Shown: one piece after another, positions 34,801-49,366 of the stretch | Layout of the letters: the number at the start of each line of letters is the position of its first letter | How positions within the stretch are numbered: position 1 is the first letter of the stretch | Assembly: GCA_025449115.1 (NCBI GenBank) | Contig: JAHLKC010000072.1 | Location: forward strand, 62,001-126,000 | Length of the DNA: 64,000 nucleotides | Origin: Chytridium lagenaria | Lineage: Eukaryota; Chytridiomycota; Chytridiomycetes; Chytridiales; Chytridiaceae | Direction: 5' to 3' | Made by a program: the position numbers and the translations under genes | The notes under the pieces: model-generated | The model's input: the letters and a program-made list of their open reading frames with translations, nothing else | The model's database searches: none | What the model was told of the DNA's origin: nothing

Positions 34801-37800
34801 TTGTGGAAAATCAGTCAAATGCTATGTTTGCTGTCTTAGTACCTGTGAAGCTGGATGTATTCTCTCGGACGTCCCAACAACTCCAAGAACCTGTCTGTAA
34901 GTTTATTCTTGCCCACACCTATTCCCGATAATTAGTACAAAAAAAAAATATTCTGAAGTTAGGGAAAAAAGAAAAACAACAGAGAACGAATATAAATCCC
35001 CACCTTGATTTCCAATAACAAGCAGATGCTCGCCCATCCCAAAATCAATCGCCATATCCCTCAAACACCTCAAATGCAAAGGATTCTCATGAAAACCATT
35101 AGACGAGGTATGTGACGACGGGATGAGAGCTCTTGATTCTTGGTCGTCTTCAGTAATGTTGTGGAGCGGGAGTTGGATACCACCGATATCGAGGTGAGTC
35201 GATGTGCGGGTGATGTAGAGCTGGCGGGTGGAGTGGAAGGACAAGGGTTAGTTTATTGAAGAACAGTATTTTGCATTTGCTATTGGAATATTCATTGTAG
35301 AAAGAATGCGTTTAAAAGTAAAGGTAAGGAAGGGTAGGGTAAAAACCACAACCCATCTTCTTACCTTCTCTTCTCCCATTTTCTCCACTCCAACCTCATC
35401 CAACAGATCCTCCAAAGCCTTTTTAGCGGTGACCGGCAAGAACGTGCTCAAACAACTCCTCTTGATGGTTTCTCTCATATCCCCGACGTTGTTGGTTCGG
35501 GCCACCCTTTTAGCGATGCGGATGAGCTGTCGCGTCGAGAGGGGTGTAGTTTTAGAGAGATGATGACCGGGACCTTGGGTTAGGGTACGGAAAGTGGGAG
35601 GCGAAGCTGAGGAGGAGGTTGGAGGTGGAAGGGGGAAGAGAGATGGCTAAAAAAAGATTGGGAGGTTAGATGATGATAAAGTGGGTAAACAGTTGATAAC
35701 AAAGATGATAAAATAGTTAATAGCGAAAATGTTTGGATATTTGACAAAAAAAAGTGTTTGGTTGACAGCGACATAAACCCCCCTCCCCCCCCCCAAAACA
35801 CTCACCTTTTAAAATCATCTCCTCCTCCTCACGTCCCCCCATCTCAACTTTGACAAACAAAAACATATTCTCAATTTCCTCTGTCATCCACGGGTTCCCC
35901 GATTCCCCAACATTCGCGGTCGCAATGATCCGAAAAGACGGGTGTATCCTTAGGACGCCGCGGTCTTCCAGTTCCTAAAGAAAAAAAAGGGGATATTATT
36001 AAATGTGGGAGGGGAAAGTGGGGCATCGCTTTTTTGTTTTGATTTAGGTGAAGACGTGGAGGGAGGCGGGTGGGGGTATGGAGTTAGAAGGAGTGTGGGA
36101 AACGGTGTTACCTTTTGTGAAAGATTCAATTGAGCGGCAAGACGATCAAAAGTCTCAGCACTCTGCAGTGTAGTACCATCAGGAAGGACAAAAGCTCTAC
36201 CAAAGAAAAAGTTGGGTTACAAACCGACGCCGGCAGAGGAGAGGGGGAGGACCAAGTTGATTAGTAAAAAAAATACATGATAAAAGTGTAGACGAAAAAA
36301 AAAGAGGGCGGGGGCATCACTAACCTATCTTGCGTTAATCTTTGCAACGAAGCTAACGTTCCAGGGGCAAGCCATTGAACGCCATCCAAAACTGCAAGTC
36401 TTCCGGTCAATGCAGCCTCTACAAGCCCTGAATTCTGCCTGAAAAAAAAGAGGGAGTTTAGTCATTTTGGAAAAAGAAGATGCAAAAAGTAGATGCAAAA
36501 AGAACACAGACGTGGGAAAATGAGAGGAAAAAGACCCGATACGGAAAAAACGAATAGAAAAAATTGATAATGGGGGAGCGTAAAGAAAAAAACAAACCAA
36601 AAAATGAACTGTGGGGGTTAAGAAAAAAAAAATTTGAAAATGCTGTAAAAGTAAAAGAACAGAGAAACCCCAAAACCATCCACATTTAAAATACAAAAAT
36701 CACCCAACTCCATTGAAAACAAAAAAAGGAAGAACCAAAAACTCCTCCTCCCCCCCCCCGCCTACAAATCATAAAAATCACTCACCAACAAGTCCTCCCA
36801 TCGTCTCTCATCCCCCGTCGTTGCACTAAATCCCTGGCCGTCATATCCCGAAACAAATGTACAGTCTCAACCTCATACCCCAACACTTCCGCAAACCGTT
36901 CAACAACGCTAGTCTTTCCACTCGCAGGGGGTCCGACGAGACATATGTCACGGTTCATGGTGTGACATTGGAGGAGGGTCGAGAGGAGGGTGGTTTGACA
37001 CGGGGTGGGGATAAAGGTTGGTGGAGGAGGGGTTGGTGGGTGCGGCCCTGGAGGGAGGTTTAAAAGGGTGAGATAAAAGTTTGTGAGGGGTCGGTGGGGT
37101 GGAAGGTTTAGACGGGACATGCGGGGGGAAGAGGGAGTTTTACCACGAGAAAGAGTTGTGATGAGGTAAAAAGTGTGGGTATATATATAGTGATGATGTC
37201 GAGAAAAGCGGGTAAATGGAGGTGGGTTTACCTTTTGCGACTCCAAAGCGGACACGTCCTTCGACACTTTCAAAAACAAGGTCCGCGGAAACCGGTGTAT
37301 TCGGAACAACCTCCACAAAGGTATACACAGATGTCGCAAGTCTATTCTTTCCATTCTTCCAACGCCCAAAAGAAAGAAAAAAACAACGTTAGATTCCATT
37401 GTGGTCGAAGCAGCAAAAAACAAACAACGAAAAAAACAACGAAAAAAAAAGAAGAAAAAAACAAAAAAAAGGAAGAAGAAGCAAAGAGGACTTACATCCA
37501 CTTTTACCCCCGACTCCCTCATCAACTTGACCAAAACGCTGGTTTGGTCTTTATTTAAAGGTTTAGAGATCCACGAGGATGGCCAGAGGTTGGTTAAAGT
37601 TTGAAGGGGGTTTCGGTCGACGTCTTGAGGGAAATAGGTGGCTGTGACGAGGAGGTTTTGGAAAAAGGTTTGAGGGATATGGGGGAGGAGGTTGGAAGAT
37701 TCTGGGGAGGAGCTTGATAGCGGGGTGTCTGGAAAGGTAAGTGGGGCGTGAAAGTGTTAAACCACGGTTAAAAGGTATGAGGAACGAATGAAAAAGTCAA

Positions 37801-39193
37801 CAAAGTTGGATGTTGAAAAAGAAAAAAAATACATTAAAGTTAAACGAGGTTTAGGGAAAAAGAATGTCGTCAATAAAAAATCACCCAAAACAAAATAATT
37901 ATCAACGACTATATAAAAAACGCTGGAAAAAAACAAAAGAAACAAAGAGAAAAAAAAAGAAAAGAAAGAAAGAAAAAAAAGAAGGAAAGAAAAAGAAACA
38001 ACAAGTTTCCATACTCAAAACATGCGAATACTTGATCGTCTCCGCAACTTCCCCTAATCTACCCACAATATCCCCAACACTTCCAACACCACCTTGAACT
38101 CTCCCAACGTCAACATCCACATATCGCACCTGAAACCTTGAGCGAAACGGTGGATCCAACGGGTTACCCGGGTAAGGCGGTACAGGGGTCCCTAAGGCAA
38201 TGACCCTGAAATTCTCGGAAGCACGTACAAGGTTCCAGGCGTCGAGCTGTTGACGGCTGTGATGTTGGAGGAGCGTGTCATAGCGGGAGGGGTGGATGAT
38301 GTGACGCCCGTCTTCGAGACTACAAAAAAATGGGGTTAGAAAAAGGAGAGCATGAGGGAGAGGGGACGTACTTCATTTCACGATTTTCAAGGAGGTTGTT
38401 GAGGACGGGGAGGACGTTGCGTTCGGCCTTTTCGATGCCTGGGTGGAATATTGTGTAGAGGGTTAGGCATGTTTGACAGGGCACTGATATTGTGAAAGAT
38501 AAGTGCAAGTTAAAGTGCACGATTCACAAAGGATAGGAAAGGGCATAAATGATTGCATGAGCAAGCAAAAAGAGCGTCGCATGCAAACAAAATTAAACAA
38601 AAAAAGAAATCATAACGGGTCTGGTCATATAAAATTACCTTCAATAACAAGAACACGTCCTTCAATCGCCGCTCTCACCGCAACCCCATCCACCCACAAA
38701 GCCCTCACCCCACCTTCATCACGTACAATCTCCCTCCGTTGTTTTAAATCCGATTCAGCAGAAATATCCCGATGCAACACCACATATTCCATCTCCCGAT
38801 GTACGAGATTCAGATACGCCAAGACAAGGTGTCGCCGAAATGGACCTGGAGGGCCAATGATAAAAATGTCTTGACCGAGGAGATCTTTTTCCATGAACCA
38901 TTTCAGGTGCTCGAGGATCGATTGGGAGGTGAGAGGCTGGGGGATGGTACTAGGGAAAGTGGGATTTTGGTGGGAGTTTGAGAGGGGAAGACTGGGATGG
39001 AGGTGTCGCCAATGTGGATCTTTGAGTGTGTGGGATTGAATGTTGTTGTTGTTGGGGAAGTTAGGAAGCTGCGGAGTTGGTGAATGCGATCTAGGGCAGT
39101 GTTGGGTTTGGACATGATGAGATGACGATGATGTTTGAGAAGAAGGGGTGGTGATCGTGGACCGCTTCTCCTGTAGAGGCAGTGGATCAACAT
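31891..39193 (-). CDS. VWA8-like mitochondrial AAA+ ATPase with C-terminal VWA domain
   Basis: Very large dynein-like AAA+ protein related to human VWA8, which is mitochondrial. ATG at 39193 gives a basic N-terminus (MLIHCLYRRSGPRSPPLLLK) suited to a mitochondrial presequence; an alternative ATG is 39115. In order: AAA1 with IFIIGPPGPFRRHLVLAYL, DLKQRREIVRDEGG and AERNVLPVLNNLLENREMK; AAA2 with GPPASGKTSVVERFAEVLGY and HLFRDMTARDLVQRRGM; AAA3 with GMGEHLLVIGNQG, VIVIDEADKAPVTITAILKS, GEMTLADGRK, FRMIVLANRPGYPFMGNDFF; the Gly-rich GGNQWAGGTGGSDTAGLGGR and GPYRLDSG linker; RSWIRNRSDGELDDGKLVEG; and the VWA MIDAS DVSGSMYRFNGYDGRL, whose second Ser codon is split by an intron. It ends LPRGKAFVAMNTGDV and AIMKDLFSAITQN. 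About 20 introns; several single-base frame changes. Confidence 0.88.
32193..32260. repeat. (AAAAAT)n hexanucleotide microsatellite in a VWA8 intron
   Basis: About eleven copies of AAAAAT in an intron near the 3' end of the VWA8 gene, just before the exon reading DDYFVIILS. Confidence 0.85.
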
Positions 39194-39833
39194 GAAATGA
39201 ATGAAAATGGACAATTCCTGGAAATTCAGCTACTAGACGTCAATGTCGATGTCGACGCGACACGGTTTGCGGACGTCCATTGAAAGAGGTTCAAAGAAAA
39301 AAGAAGCTGAAAAAGCACCGACGATGCTGCATCAACGCGTTCACCATGCATATTGACTTATTGATAAACAATCGTTTTCCTTGATCTCTTTGTACATATC
39401 TTGCAAATAAGTAGAGACGACAGAATGTTTGGATGATGTAGCGACGTGGACCGAATTGCTTTTGTAGGGAAGGGGAGAGGCTGACTGACTGGCTGACTTA
39501 CGATGACGGAAAGAGTAGGTGAGATGATGGGTGGTCGTTGGTGGCTATGGACGGATGGGTGGACAGAAAAAAGATTTTTCACATTCAAAAAAAGTCAGTC
39601 TTTTGGGCAAAGCACCACGACGACGACCACAACGACCACAACGGCAACGACGACATTAACGTTGTTTCTTGAGTGTCCCTACGCATCCCGCATCCACGGC
39701 ATCCTCCCTCAACGAGATAACGCATTAAACGAATTGCTTTATTCAAGCCATCAGAGGCATCTTGCGTCAACTCGACGCTTCAACGACCGGACAATAGTTT
39801 AAATCAGTCGGACGACTATAGTTCGTTGGAAGG
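39194..39833. other. Divergent promoter region, VWA8 / SH3 gene
   Basis: Upstream region of two divergent genes. It holds (ACG/ACC)n-type low-complexity sequence at about 39,615-39,660 and no recognisable gene. Confidence 0.5.
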
Positions 39834-40964
39834 ATGGAGAGATCATTCATGACACCTCTATCTTTAACGTCATCGTCATCAACATCATCAATATCATCAT
39901 CACCACCACCATCATCATTGTCAGCATTACATCTTTTAGCTCTGGAAAAAAGAATGCGCTCGACAACTGCGATTGCTGCTACCGTGAAAAGACGAATGCG
40001 CTCAACAACTACCATTGCTGCTACGGTCTCATTGTTACTCTTTCTTTCAAGATTACCAACTTGCGTTAATGCTCAGGAAATAACAACAACAACTTCATCA
40101 TCATCACCATCATCACCATCATCATCATCGTCGTCATCGTCTAATTTACCTCTTCTCAAACCTCATCTCCTCTTACCCCCTTCCAGGTCCCGCCCTTTGG
40201 ATCACTATAGGAGCCATCGTATTCCTCACCCTTTTCTTTCTCACCATCTGTCTCGCCTGCTCCTCATCCCGTCGTTCAACCAAAAAACGTCAGTATCTTG
40301 TAGGTAACCCTACACCCGTCCCGTCATCATCATCAAGAAGACCCTCCATCTCTACACCACATACACCCACGCCTTTAGAAATGTCAATGATCACTCTAAA
40401 ACGTTCCGGTCCCCCTCCACGTACCTTTTCCCTTCCATCCAACCGCGCTCACCTCACACCCGATGAAGCTGCACTAGACGTTCGCGCTTGTCAACCCTTT
40501 TTCAATGCAAACACGCCAAGAGGATCAGACGTTTTCCCAGTCAGACGAGAATATGTCAAACGCATGGTGATGAGATTTCCCTTGTCGAGGGGGAGACTGT
40601 CGTGGTAGCGAGAGTGTTTAGAGATGGATGGTGTGAGGGGGTCAGTCGACGAGCTGGTGGGCCAGCATGTTTCCCGGTCGCTTGTTTAGGGGGAGGTGTG
40701 CCTATTGTCTTGGCGGAACGGATGGGGAGGATTTTAGAGGTGTTGGGGAGGGGCGACGGATCAACTGGACCAATGGGTCTCATGGGTCAAGGTCAAGGTC
40801 AAGGAGATGGAATTGCTTTTGGAACAGGTGCGACGGCTGGAAGACGCGATGGTGGGGATTTGGAAGTGGGGAATGCTGCTGGTGGTGGAGTTTGGAGATA
40901 TGAGGAAGGGGAGGACGTTCCGCCTGTTCCGAGGATGGAGGAAGGGTTTTTTGGTTGCGAGTGA
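39834..40964 (+). CDS. Single-pass membrane protein with cytoplasmic SH3 domain
   Basis: Plasma-membrane type I protein of a plan common in fungi. The first ATG is 39834, but the ATG at 39996 gives a cleaner signal peptide (MRSTTTIAATVSLLLFLSRL, PTCVNA, then QEITTTT). The 13 codons before it (RMRSTTAIAATVK) are a tandem duplicate of the signal start. A Ser/Thr-rich ectodomain follows, then, in a shifted frame or after an intron ending near 40188, the TM segment GAIVFLTLFFLTICLAC and a basic stop-transfer SSSRRSTKKRQ. The cytoplasmic part is Ser/Pro-rich and leads to an SH3: HGDEISLVEGETVVVARVFR and DGWCEGVSRR, ACFPVACL. The frame changes near 40545, just before the SH3 core. Gly-rich tail, stop at 40962. 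Likely an adaptor in polarity or cell-wall signalling (inferred). Confidence 0.7.
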
Positions 40965-42204
40965 GGAGGGTGGACGGGTTGTAGATGAGAGGAATGGGGG
41001 TTTCGTTGGGGGCAAGAAGAAGATGAAGAAGAAGGAGAGAAAATAAGTGGATTATGTGTATCTATTATCGTTGTGTGTTTGTAATGGGGGTGATGAGGGG
41101 TTTTTTTTTTTTGCGTCGATGGGATGAATTTTGTTTTTTTTAACGGTTTTATTTCCGTAATTTGGTTACTACTTTTGTAATTCCTTCCTTCCCCCACCCC
41201 CCCCTCCTCCCTCCCCCTTTTTCTTTCTTGTTTTTTTTTTTAGTTTGAACGTTTTTCTCTCTATTTCCTCAAATCTCCCTCTTTTTTTCTTCCTGGTTGA
41301 GTTTTTGTCCACCCATTTGCTGTTTAAAAGATTACTTTATAATTAACGCGTAGCCCCCCCTCCCTTTCTTCCACCATTCCTTTTTTTTATTTACCTTGCT
41401 TCGTACCCAAAAAAAAAACAAAAACTCTATAATGTTTCGTTGAACCCCTTCCCCCTCTTTTTTTTTTTACGATTTGCTTCTTTGAATGTTCAGTAATCAG
41501 TGACCTTTTTTTTATCTTCAACTTTTCTTTCTCTTCCGTGTTTTCACGGACTTTTCTATATGATGCTTGAAGTTCCGCAATGGATGGATTGTTTGCTTTT
41601 TGATTCCGGATATGCCCACGTCGCTTTGTGCCTTGTGCTTTTTGTTTCCTTACTTGCTGGTTCTACGGTTTTATGCTCCTCCGCCGCTTGCTGCCTTTGT
41701 TGTTTTGCTGCCTTTGTTGGTTGGTGTCTTTTATGAACATGACAAAATCAAAGAAAAACATATCAAGGCGCGAATATCATTTTGAAATGTCCACTTTTGT
41801 TGGGGGTTACTATTAGATAGATAGAGTTTGAGTAAGAGACATCTCAGAGTTTTTTTTTGGGTTCACCTTAGTTGGTAACCAACGGTAAACGTACAAAAAC
41901 CGAGGTGGGGAAAGCCATGCCTTTAAAATATCAAAAGTACGCCATGACACGTAAGAGAGAGTTGTAAAGAAGAAAAAAAAAGAAAAAGAAAAAAAACCCC
42001 CGAAAACAACAAAGAAACGAAATCCAAAAACAGGTTATTTGGTTCAATGGTCTGCTCTTCTCTTCATGCTAACATTCAATTTCGTTGATCGAGGGGGACG
42101 GTGAACGTCTCCCGCAATAAAAACAGAGTGGGAAAGCCATACCATTTATTAATGATAAACAACGCGAAAACAAAATCCCTCGACACACATCAATGTTTTT
42201 TTTT
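40965..42204. other. Intergenic region with T-tracts and a decayed ADH exon copy
   Basis: Homopolymer-rich 3' flank of the SH3 gene (T runs near 41,100, 41,230 and 41,460). Hydrophobic plus-strand frames at 41.5-41.8 kb have no start or splice context I trust. A partial copy of an ADH exon lies near 42,064-42,115. Confidence 0.45.
42064..42115 (-). pseudogene. Degenerate duplicate of an alcohol dehydrogenase exon
   Basis: On the minus strand this stretch reads TFTVPL before breaking up, and at the DNA level it aligns with the true ADH exon at about 42,300-42,360. Shared blocks include GGGGGACGGTGAACGT, GTTGATC, CATTCAA and TTCATGC in the same order. It lies beyond the ADH stop codon at 42205, so it is probably a leftover of a local duplication. 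Confidence 0.55.
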
Positions 42205-44300
<2,096 letters not shown>

Positions 44301-44837
44301 GACGATGTTTGATGGGAGTTGGTTGCAACGGATAAATTACTACGATCAAAGTTTTTTCAACCTTTTTTCCCCCTGAAATCGGAATCGAAAAAAGGATAGA
44401 GGACGTTGCACGCGACAAGGTTGTCCGGCCGCAGGCATGCATACGCGCCTCTGAGGTGTGTCAGAGATCCATCACGAACAGCGTTGCTTTTTGTTTCGTG
44501 GACGGCATTCGGACCTGAGCGATGATGGTGCGAAACATTAAGTAGAGTGGGGATCACCGTTACCACGGTAACTGCGGGTTGAGGATTTGCATCTGCAAGG
44601 CGACCATCTCCCGTTTTCAACAGGGGCAGAGATTATTTCTTGACAACATCGCATGCATTCACAAGGGGGCACGAAAGAAAAAAAAGAAGGCCAATCTCGA
44701 GGAGTCTAATAGGGTGTCATGCGTGGATCTGCGTATTAGCACCTATAACCTCAAGACTCTTTCTGGCTAACATCGATACCCCCCCAACCCCCAACCCTGA
44801 CTCCCCTTCAACATACGAATTCGCAACATCCCAGTAA
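44301..44837. other. Divergent promoter region, ADH / 12-TM gene
   Basis: Common upstream region of the ADH (-) and the multi-pass membrane protein (+). No additional gene was supported. Confidence 0.45.
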
Positions 44838-47800
44838 ATGCCTAAACCAAGAACCCCCAAGATCCACCCTCTCAAGCTTGATGCCGAAGTCGGCAAATCG
44901 ATGGCAACGTTAGCCTCTGCGGCTGCGTTGGATTTAGAGGATCGACGTCCCGTTGGACGTCCTAATACGGCGTCATCGAGACGGAATGATCCTTATGCGT
45001 TTGTGCCAACGGATTCGGTGGAAGGGACGAAACGACATTGGTTGTGGTTGGCGTTTGCGGATGCGAACCTTGAGAAGGAATTTGTCAAGTTTGCGTTTGT
45101 GAGGGAACGGACGTCAATGATGGTGAAGTTTCTGTTTAGTTTTTTTTTTAAAACGTTTTGTGTTTTTTCTTAATGGCTTCAACCATACCGTTCCAGTGTA
45201 TGAATTGCGTTGACGTATTTCTCTGCATCCCTTTATAATTACAGGTTGCAAACGTCATCCTCCTCTTCATTGCCTCCATCATGATTGTTGTCACTTGCCG
45301 TCTCTCCTCCTCCTCCGTCCCCAACCTCACCTCCTTTACAACCCACATTGTACCTCAAATCCTTTTAATCTTCATCCACGTTACCTCCCTCATCTCCGCA
45401 ACTCTCCGTCGCATCACCACAAGTCAAATCGCGTCCTTTATGTTCATCGTCCACGCGTCCGCCTTTTATCCTTTATGGACCTTCGCGTGGGACAATACAG
45501 CGGTGGGACCTTCGGTGCAACTTGCTGTGTTGCAGTCGATGGCGTTGATGCTGTTTCCGACACCGATTTGGGTGTCGTTTGGGGCAGCGGTGGGAGGTGC
45601 TGGAATATTGATTGTAGGGTATGTTGTCATTCAAGTTGTGGCGACTCCTGGGATGGATATTGATATGAGATATATTTGGGGAAGCAGGTTAGTTTTATCT
45701 CTCCTTTTTCAACGTGTAACTGAACAAAGTGCTGTTGCCGACATGTCGTTCTCTGCCTTTTTCGCCTTCACGTTAAAATAGTTATACTTACTAACAACAT
45801 TTCCTTTTGGTCCCTCTAAAAAAAAAACAAAAACAAACATCAACTTGTTTTTATAACGCATTTCGCATCGTTTTATAGCTTTGTGACGTACTGCCTAGCG
45901 TTAAGCAGTGGATGGCTCTACGCTCGAGCCCGTCAACGAGCTCTGCGTCGCCTCTTCCTTCTCAGCCGTCGTCGAGCCGCCATCCAAGTGGCTCTCGACC
46001 TCATGGGGATCGACTGCGACATTGACAGCTGGCTCACACCCATCCCTATGAACCGTCCCGACATTGAAAACGCTATAAAGCGAGCAGAATTCACTAAACA
46101 GAGGGAAGGTCACCGTTCATCTAGGCCTGGAACAGCCACAGTGCGGCCAGTGTCTTCAGGTCGGAGAAGTCGACCTCAGACGGCAAAATCTTTGGCGGGG
46201 GAGGAAAAGGCGGATGTAGAGAATTTGGGACGAGCTGCTTCTAGACCTGCCACGGCGGCTGGACGGGTTGTCGTGGCGATTGGAAATGCGTATGGGGATG
46301 CGAGAGATAAAGCTAAAATGGCTAATACGCAACCATTAAATCGAAAAGCGCTTCAACCGGATGTCCCCGATGAACAACTCAACCCTGTATTTGCCATCTT
46401 CCTCGGGCAAGAACCATGGCCTCCCTCAGGTGAACGTAAATATCTCCGCTGTCAAGCCCAACTCCACAGCGTTCACGCGATGTACGTGCTCCTCCGTCTC
46501 GCCGTCGCAAGCCTCATCACTTCCCTCCTTGACCACTTTGATCGAATACGAAAAGAAGGCGCTACCGTCTCCTTTGATATCCTCACCCACCGTCTCCTCA
46601 TTCAACTCCTCCCTTCAATTGGTATTCCCCTCGTCTCCATCATCATCCTCGCTCTCCTCCGTCACCTCCGTCTCCTTACCTGGATACAACCTCTTCTTCT
46701 CCTCACCTTCTCCGCAACCGCCAGCGCCTTCCTTTTAGGGCCAATGGAGATTCTTTCCACCATCACCCCCGATGCTTTTCCACAACCCAAGATCTCGGCT
46801 TACGTTGCTCTTATTGTAATACTGTGCGCGCAGTCGTGTTTGATTGTCGCAAGAAGCTTTGTGGCGTGGTGTTTAGCGATCTTGTTTTTGGCGATAGGGA
46901 GGATACCACTTGCGTTGTCTTGGGGGGTATTGATACGAGTATGCCTTATTATACGGCGGTGCAGATGGTGTTTTTGATTGCGATGGCAGCGCAGGTGCGG
47001 GCTTTCGAGGCTTTGTCGAGAGAAGCGTACGTATATACTACCAGACACAATTTCGTCTCGATAATGATTTTTTTTATTACTTTTACTTTTTGTTTCAATC
47101 CGTTCTCCTAAATTCATACTCGCTATTGTTTTTTATTTTTATTCTCATCGGGTTTTAAACGTGTTCTCTTTAGATATGAGACTATGCATGCGGTACGGCT
47201 TGGGGACAAAGCACTCGTGGCGGGGACCGGAAGAGTGCGAAAGCTGTTAAAACGCAAAGGCGAAGATGATTCTTTTTTCGGTGGAAATGATAACAATGAA
47301 GGAGTTCGCGACGAATTCGTTGAGGAATTTGGTAGCAAAGGAATGAAAAAAGGCCGCAAAGTGGTGAATTCCCGACACGAAGTGATTGAAGTTGAACCCT
47401 TTACCGTTCAACCCGATGAAGAGTCCACGGATGATTCAGAAAGCTGGGAAGAATCCGATGACGATTCATATGATATGGGTTCTATCTATAATTTATACGA
47501 TTACCCACCTGAAGAGACGGATGATGTTGAGGAGATTGTGGTGACGGACACGAGTGGGAATAGCCGGATGGTTGCTGCGTTGAGAAATTCGTTTGAGGCT
47601 TTGGAGGCGATGATTGCGGAGATGACGGCCCCGAGAGAAACGCGTAGTGTGACGACACCTATTCCGCAGAGGTATCAGGTTGCGTCATCGGGTGACGGAA
47701 AGACAATGGAGAAACTTCAGGCGCTTCTCGCGGATGAGAGTTGGCGGAAGGAGTGGGTGGAGGATGGGGAATCTGTGCAGACGTCTGACGCACAACAAGA

Positions 47801-49366
47801 AAAACCAGTGGAGCATGATGAGGTTCGTGAGAATACAGAGTATATGGTGGAAAGACATAAATTATCATCGTTGAGTTCGAGTATTCGGAACCTTGGGATT
47901 GCGGAAACGAGTCGTGTGGGGAACTCTGTCATGACTGCTTCTCTCCATTCCATTAATCCCGTTCAACCCGTTACATCGAAGGATGAACCAAGCCGCGCTA
48001 TCGGATCTACTTTAGAAAAACTCGACATATCCCCACATTTGGACATCAAACCCTCAGATGTCAAAGAGCCCGGCCACCCCGTCCATGTACCTGAAGGTAC
48101 TTCTGACACGCACATGCCGGAGTTGGAGCAAACAAATTTCGAAGCCATTGAGCGAACCATTGCAGAACCTGTTGGGGACATGAACGTGTATGAGCGGATA
48201 GATCCACTTGAGAATCTGACACGGGTGGAAGCGCAAAACAATGAGGAGACGTCAGAGGAAGGCGCGCGGATGCTTGTTAAGCATGGGAAACTCGCGGCTT
48301 CTGTGAGTCTTCAACATTTTTTCACAGAGATCCCGAATGAACCTGTTGTGGATCCCATTGTAGAGGCAAATGTGTTGTCGTTCGAGACGGCTTCAGAGGT
48401 GAAAGCTAAGGAGGAGCAAGGGGAGAAAGCGGAGGAAACGGCTGCAATTGCAGAGATTTTGGCAGAGGTCATACCGAAACCTTTGACAGCAGAGGAGAAG
48501 GAGGAGTTTGGGAGTCGACATGTGTTGGAGAGCAAGCAATCTGTTGTTACGATTGGTGGGAAGGAGATCGCGGAACTTGGAACGCAGCCTATGCGGCCTT
48601 CAGTTCCGTTGGCACCTGTTCATGTCCCACTCACCTCCACAAAATCCGTAAAATCCCAGGACGCTCTTGAACCCACACCCGCACCGTCAGAGATCGTTGA
48701 GCCGCAACCAGGCAACACGATCACGCCAGAAGAATCCGTCACAAGACTGAAAAACCTGAAGTCAAGAAAAAATGGTCCATCACCGATCCTCCACCTCAAA
48801 TCCCAAGGTCAGCCTCAGAGGCAACCGAACCCCCCATTCTCCCAAAGCCCGACCCAAAACCCCTTCAGACCAGCGCTTCTAGCGACGTTCTATCAGGTTC
48901 ATCGTCTGGGATTTTGCATCATGTCTCACGAGGGACACGCCTACCTCTTGTAGGCGACGAAAAGGATTTATTTGACGAAGCCAAAGAAACATCATCTGGA
49001 AGTCTTCGTGGAACATCCCACCCTGTATCAAACTCCAGTACCCGTCGTCACTCCAAGAAACCACCAAAAGACATTGACGATGTTTTGGAGGCCCCACCAC
49101 CCTTATCGCCTTCCGTGTTTTCGTCCACAGCTTCCATTCATCCCTGGATGGGTGGGAATGCGATGGCAATGGATGAACCGAAGGTACTTCCAGCGAATCC
49201 GTTAGGACCGGGTGCGTTAGGGTCGGTGGCGCCTGGGACGAGACGGTTGCAGCCATTGGGATCAATTAGGGGGACGATGGGGAAGAAGGAGGCGGGATCA
49301 AAACATGAGGGGATGGATAGCGTGCCAGAAATAGGGTGGAGAAAGTTGGGGAGGAGAAAAGCGTGA
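44838..49366 (+). CDS. Twelve-TM membrane protein with long acidic cytoplasmic tail
   Basis: Not recognised. ATG at 44838 (MPKPRTPKIHPLKLDAEVGK), a ~95-residue cytoplasmic lead, then two six-helix blocks. Block 1 includes VANVILLFIASIMIVV, VPQILLIFIHVTSLIS, IASFMFIVHASAFYPLW, LQSMALMLFPTPIWVSF, GILIVGYVVIQVVA and FVTYCLALSSGWLYA, followed by the basic helix RARQRALRRLFLLSRRR. A ~150-residue Ser/Arg-rich loop separates block 2: MYVLLRLAVASLITSLL, IPLVSIIILALL, PLLLLTFSATASAFLL, AYVALIVILCAQSCLIVA, CLAILFLAIGRIPLALSW, AVQMVFLIAMAAQVRAFEAL. Introns are 45123-45244, 45688-45878 and 47027-47173. The tail of ~700 residues is acidic and looks disordered. Frames change near 46930 and 48880. The 6+6 layout resembles transmembrane class III cyclases, but I see no cyclase motifs. 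Confidence 0.65.

Noticed and set aside
31891..39193. First read as midasin (MDN1/Rea1) because of the AAA+ and VWA combination
   Set aside because: Motif order and segments such as GGNQWAGGTGG, ADKAPVTITAILKS and KAFVAMNTGDV fit VWA8, and the gene is far too short for midasin.
41500..41785. Hydrophobic plus-strand open frames that look like small membrane proteins
   Set aside because: Three overlapping frames of the same T/C-rich sequence, with no splice sites, TATA box or homology I can recognise.
44838..49366. Calling the 12-TM protein an adenylyl cyclase
   Set aside because: Topology is similar but no class III cyclase catalytic motif is visible in any frame of the loop or tail.
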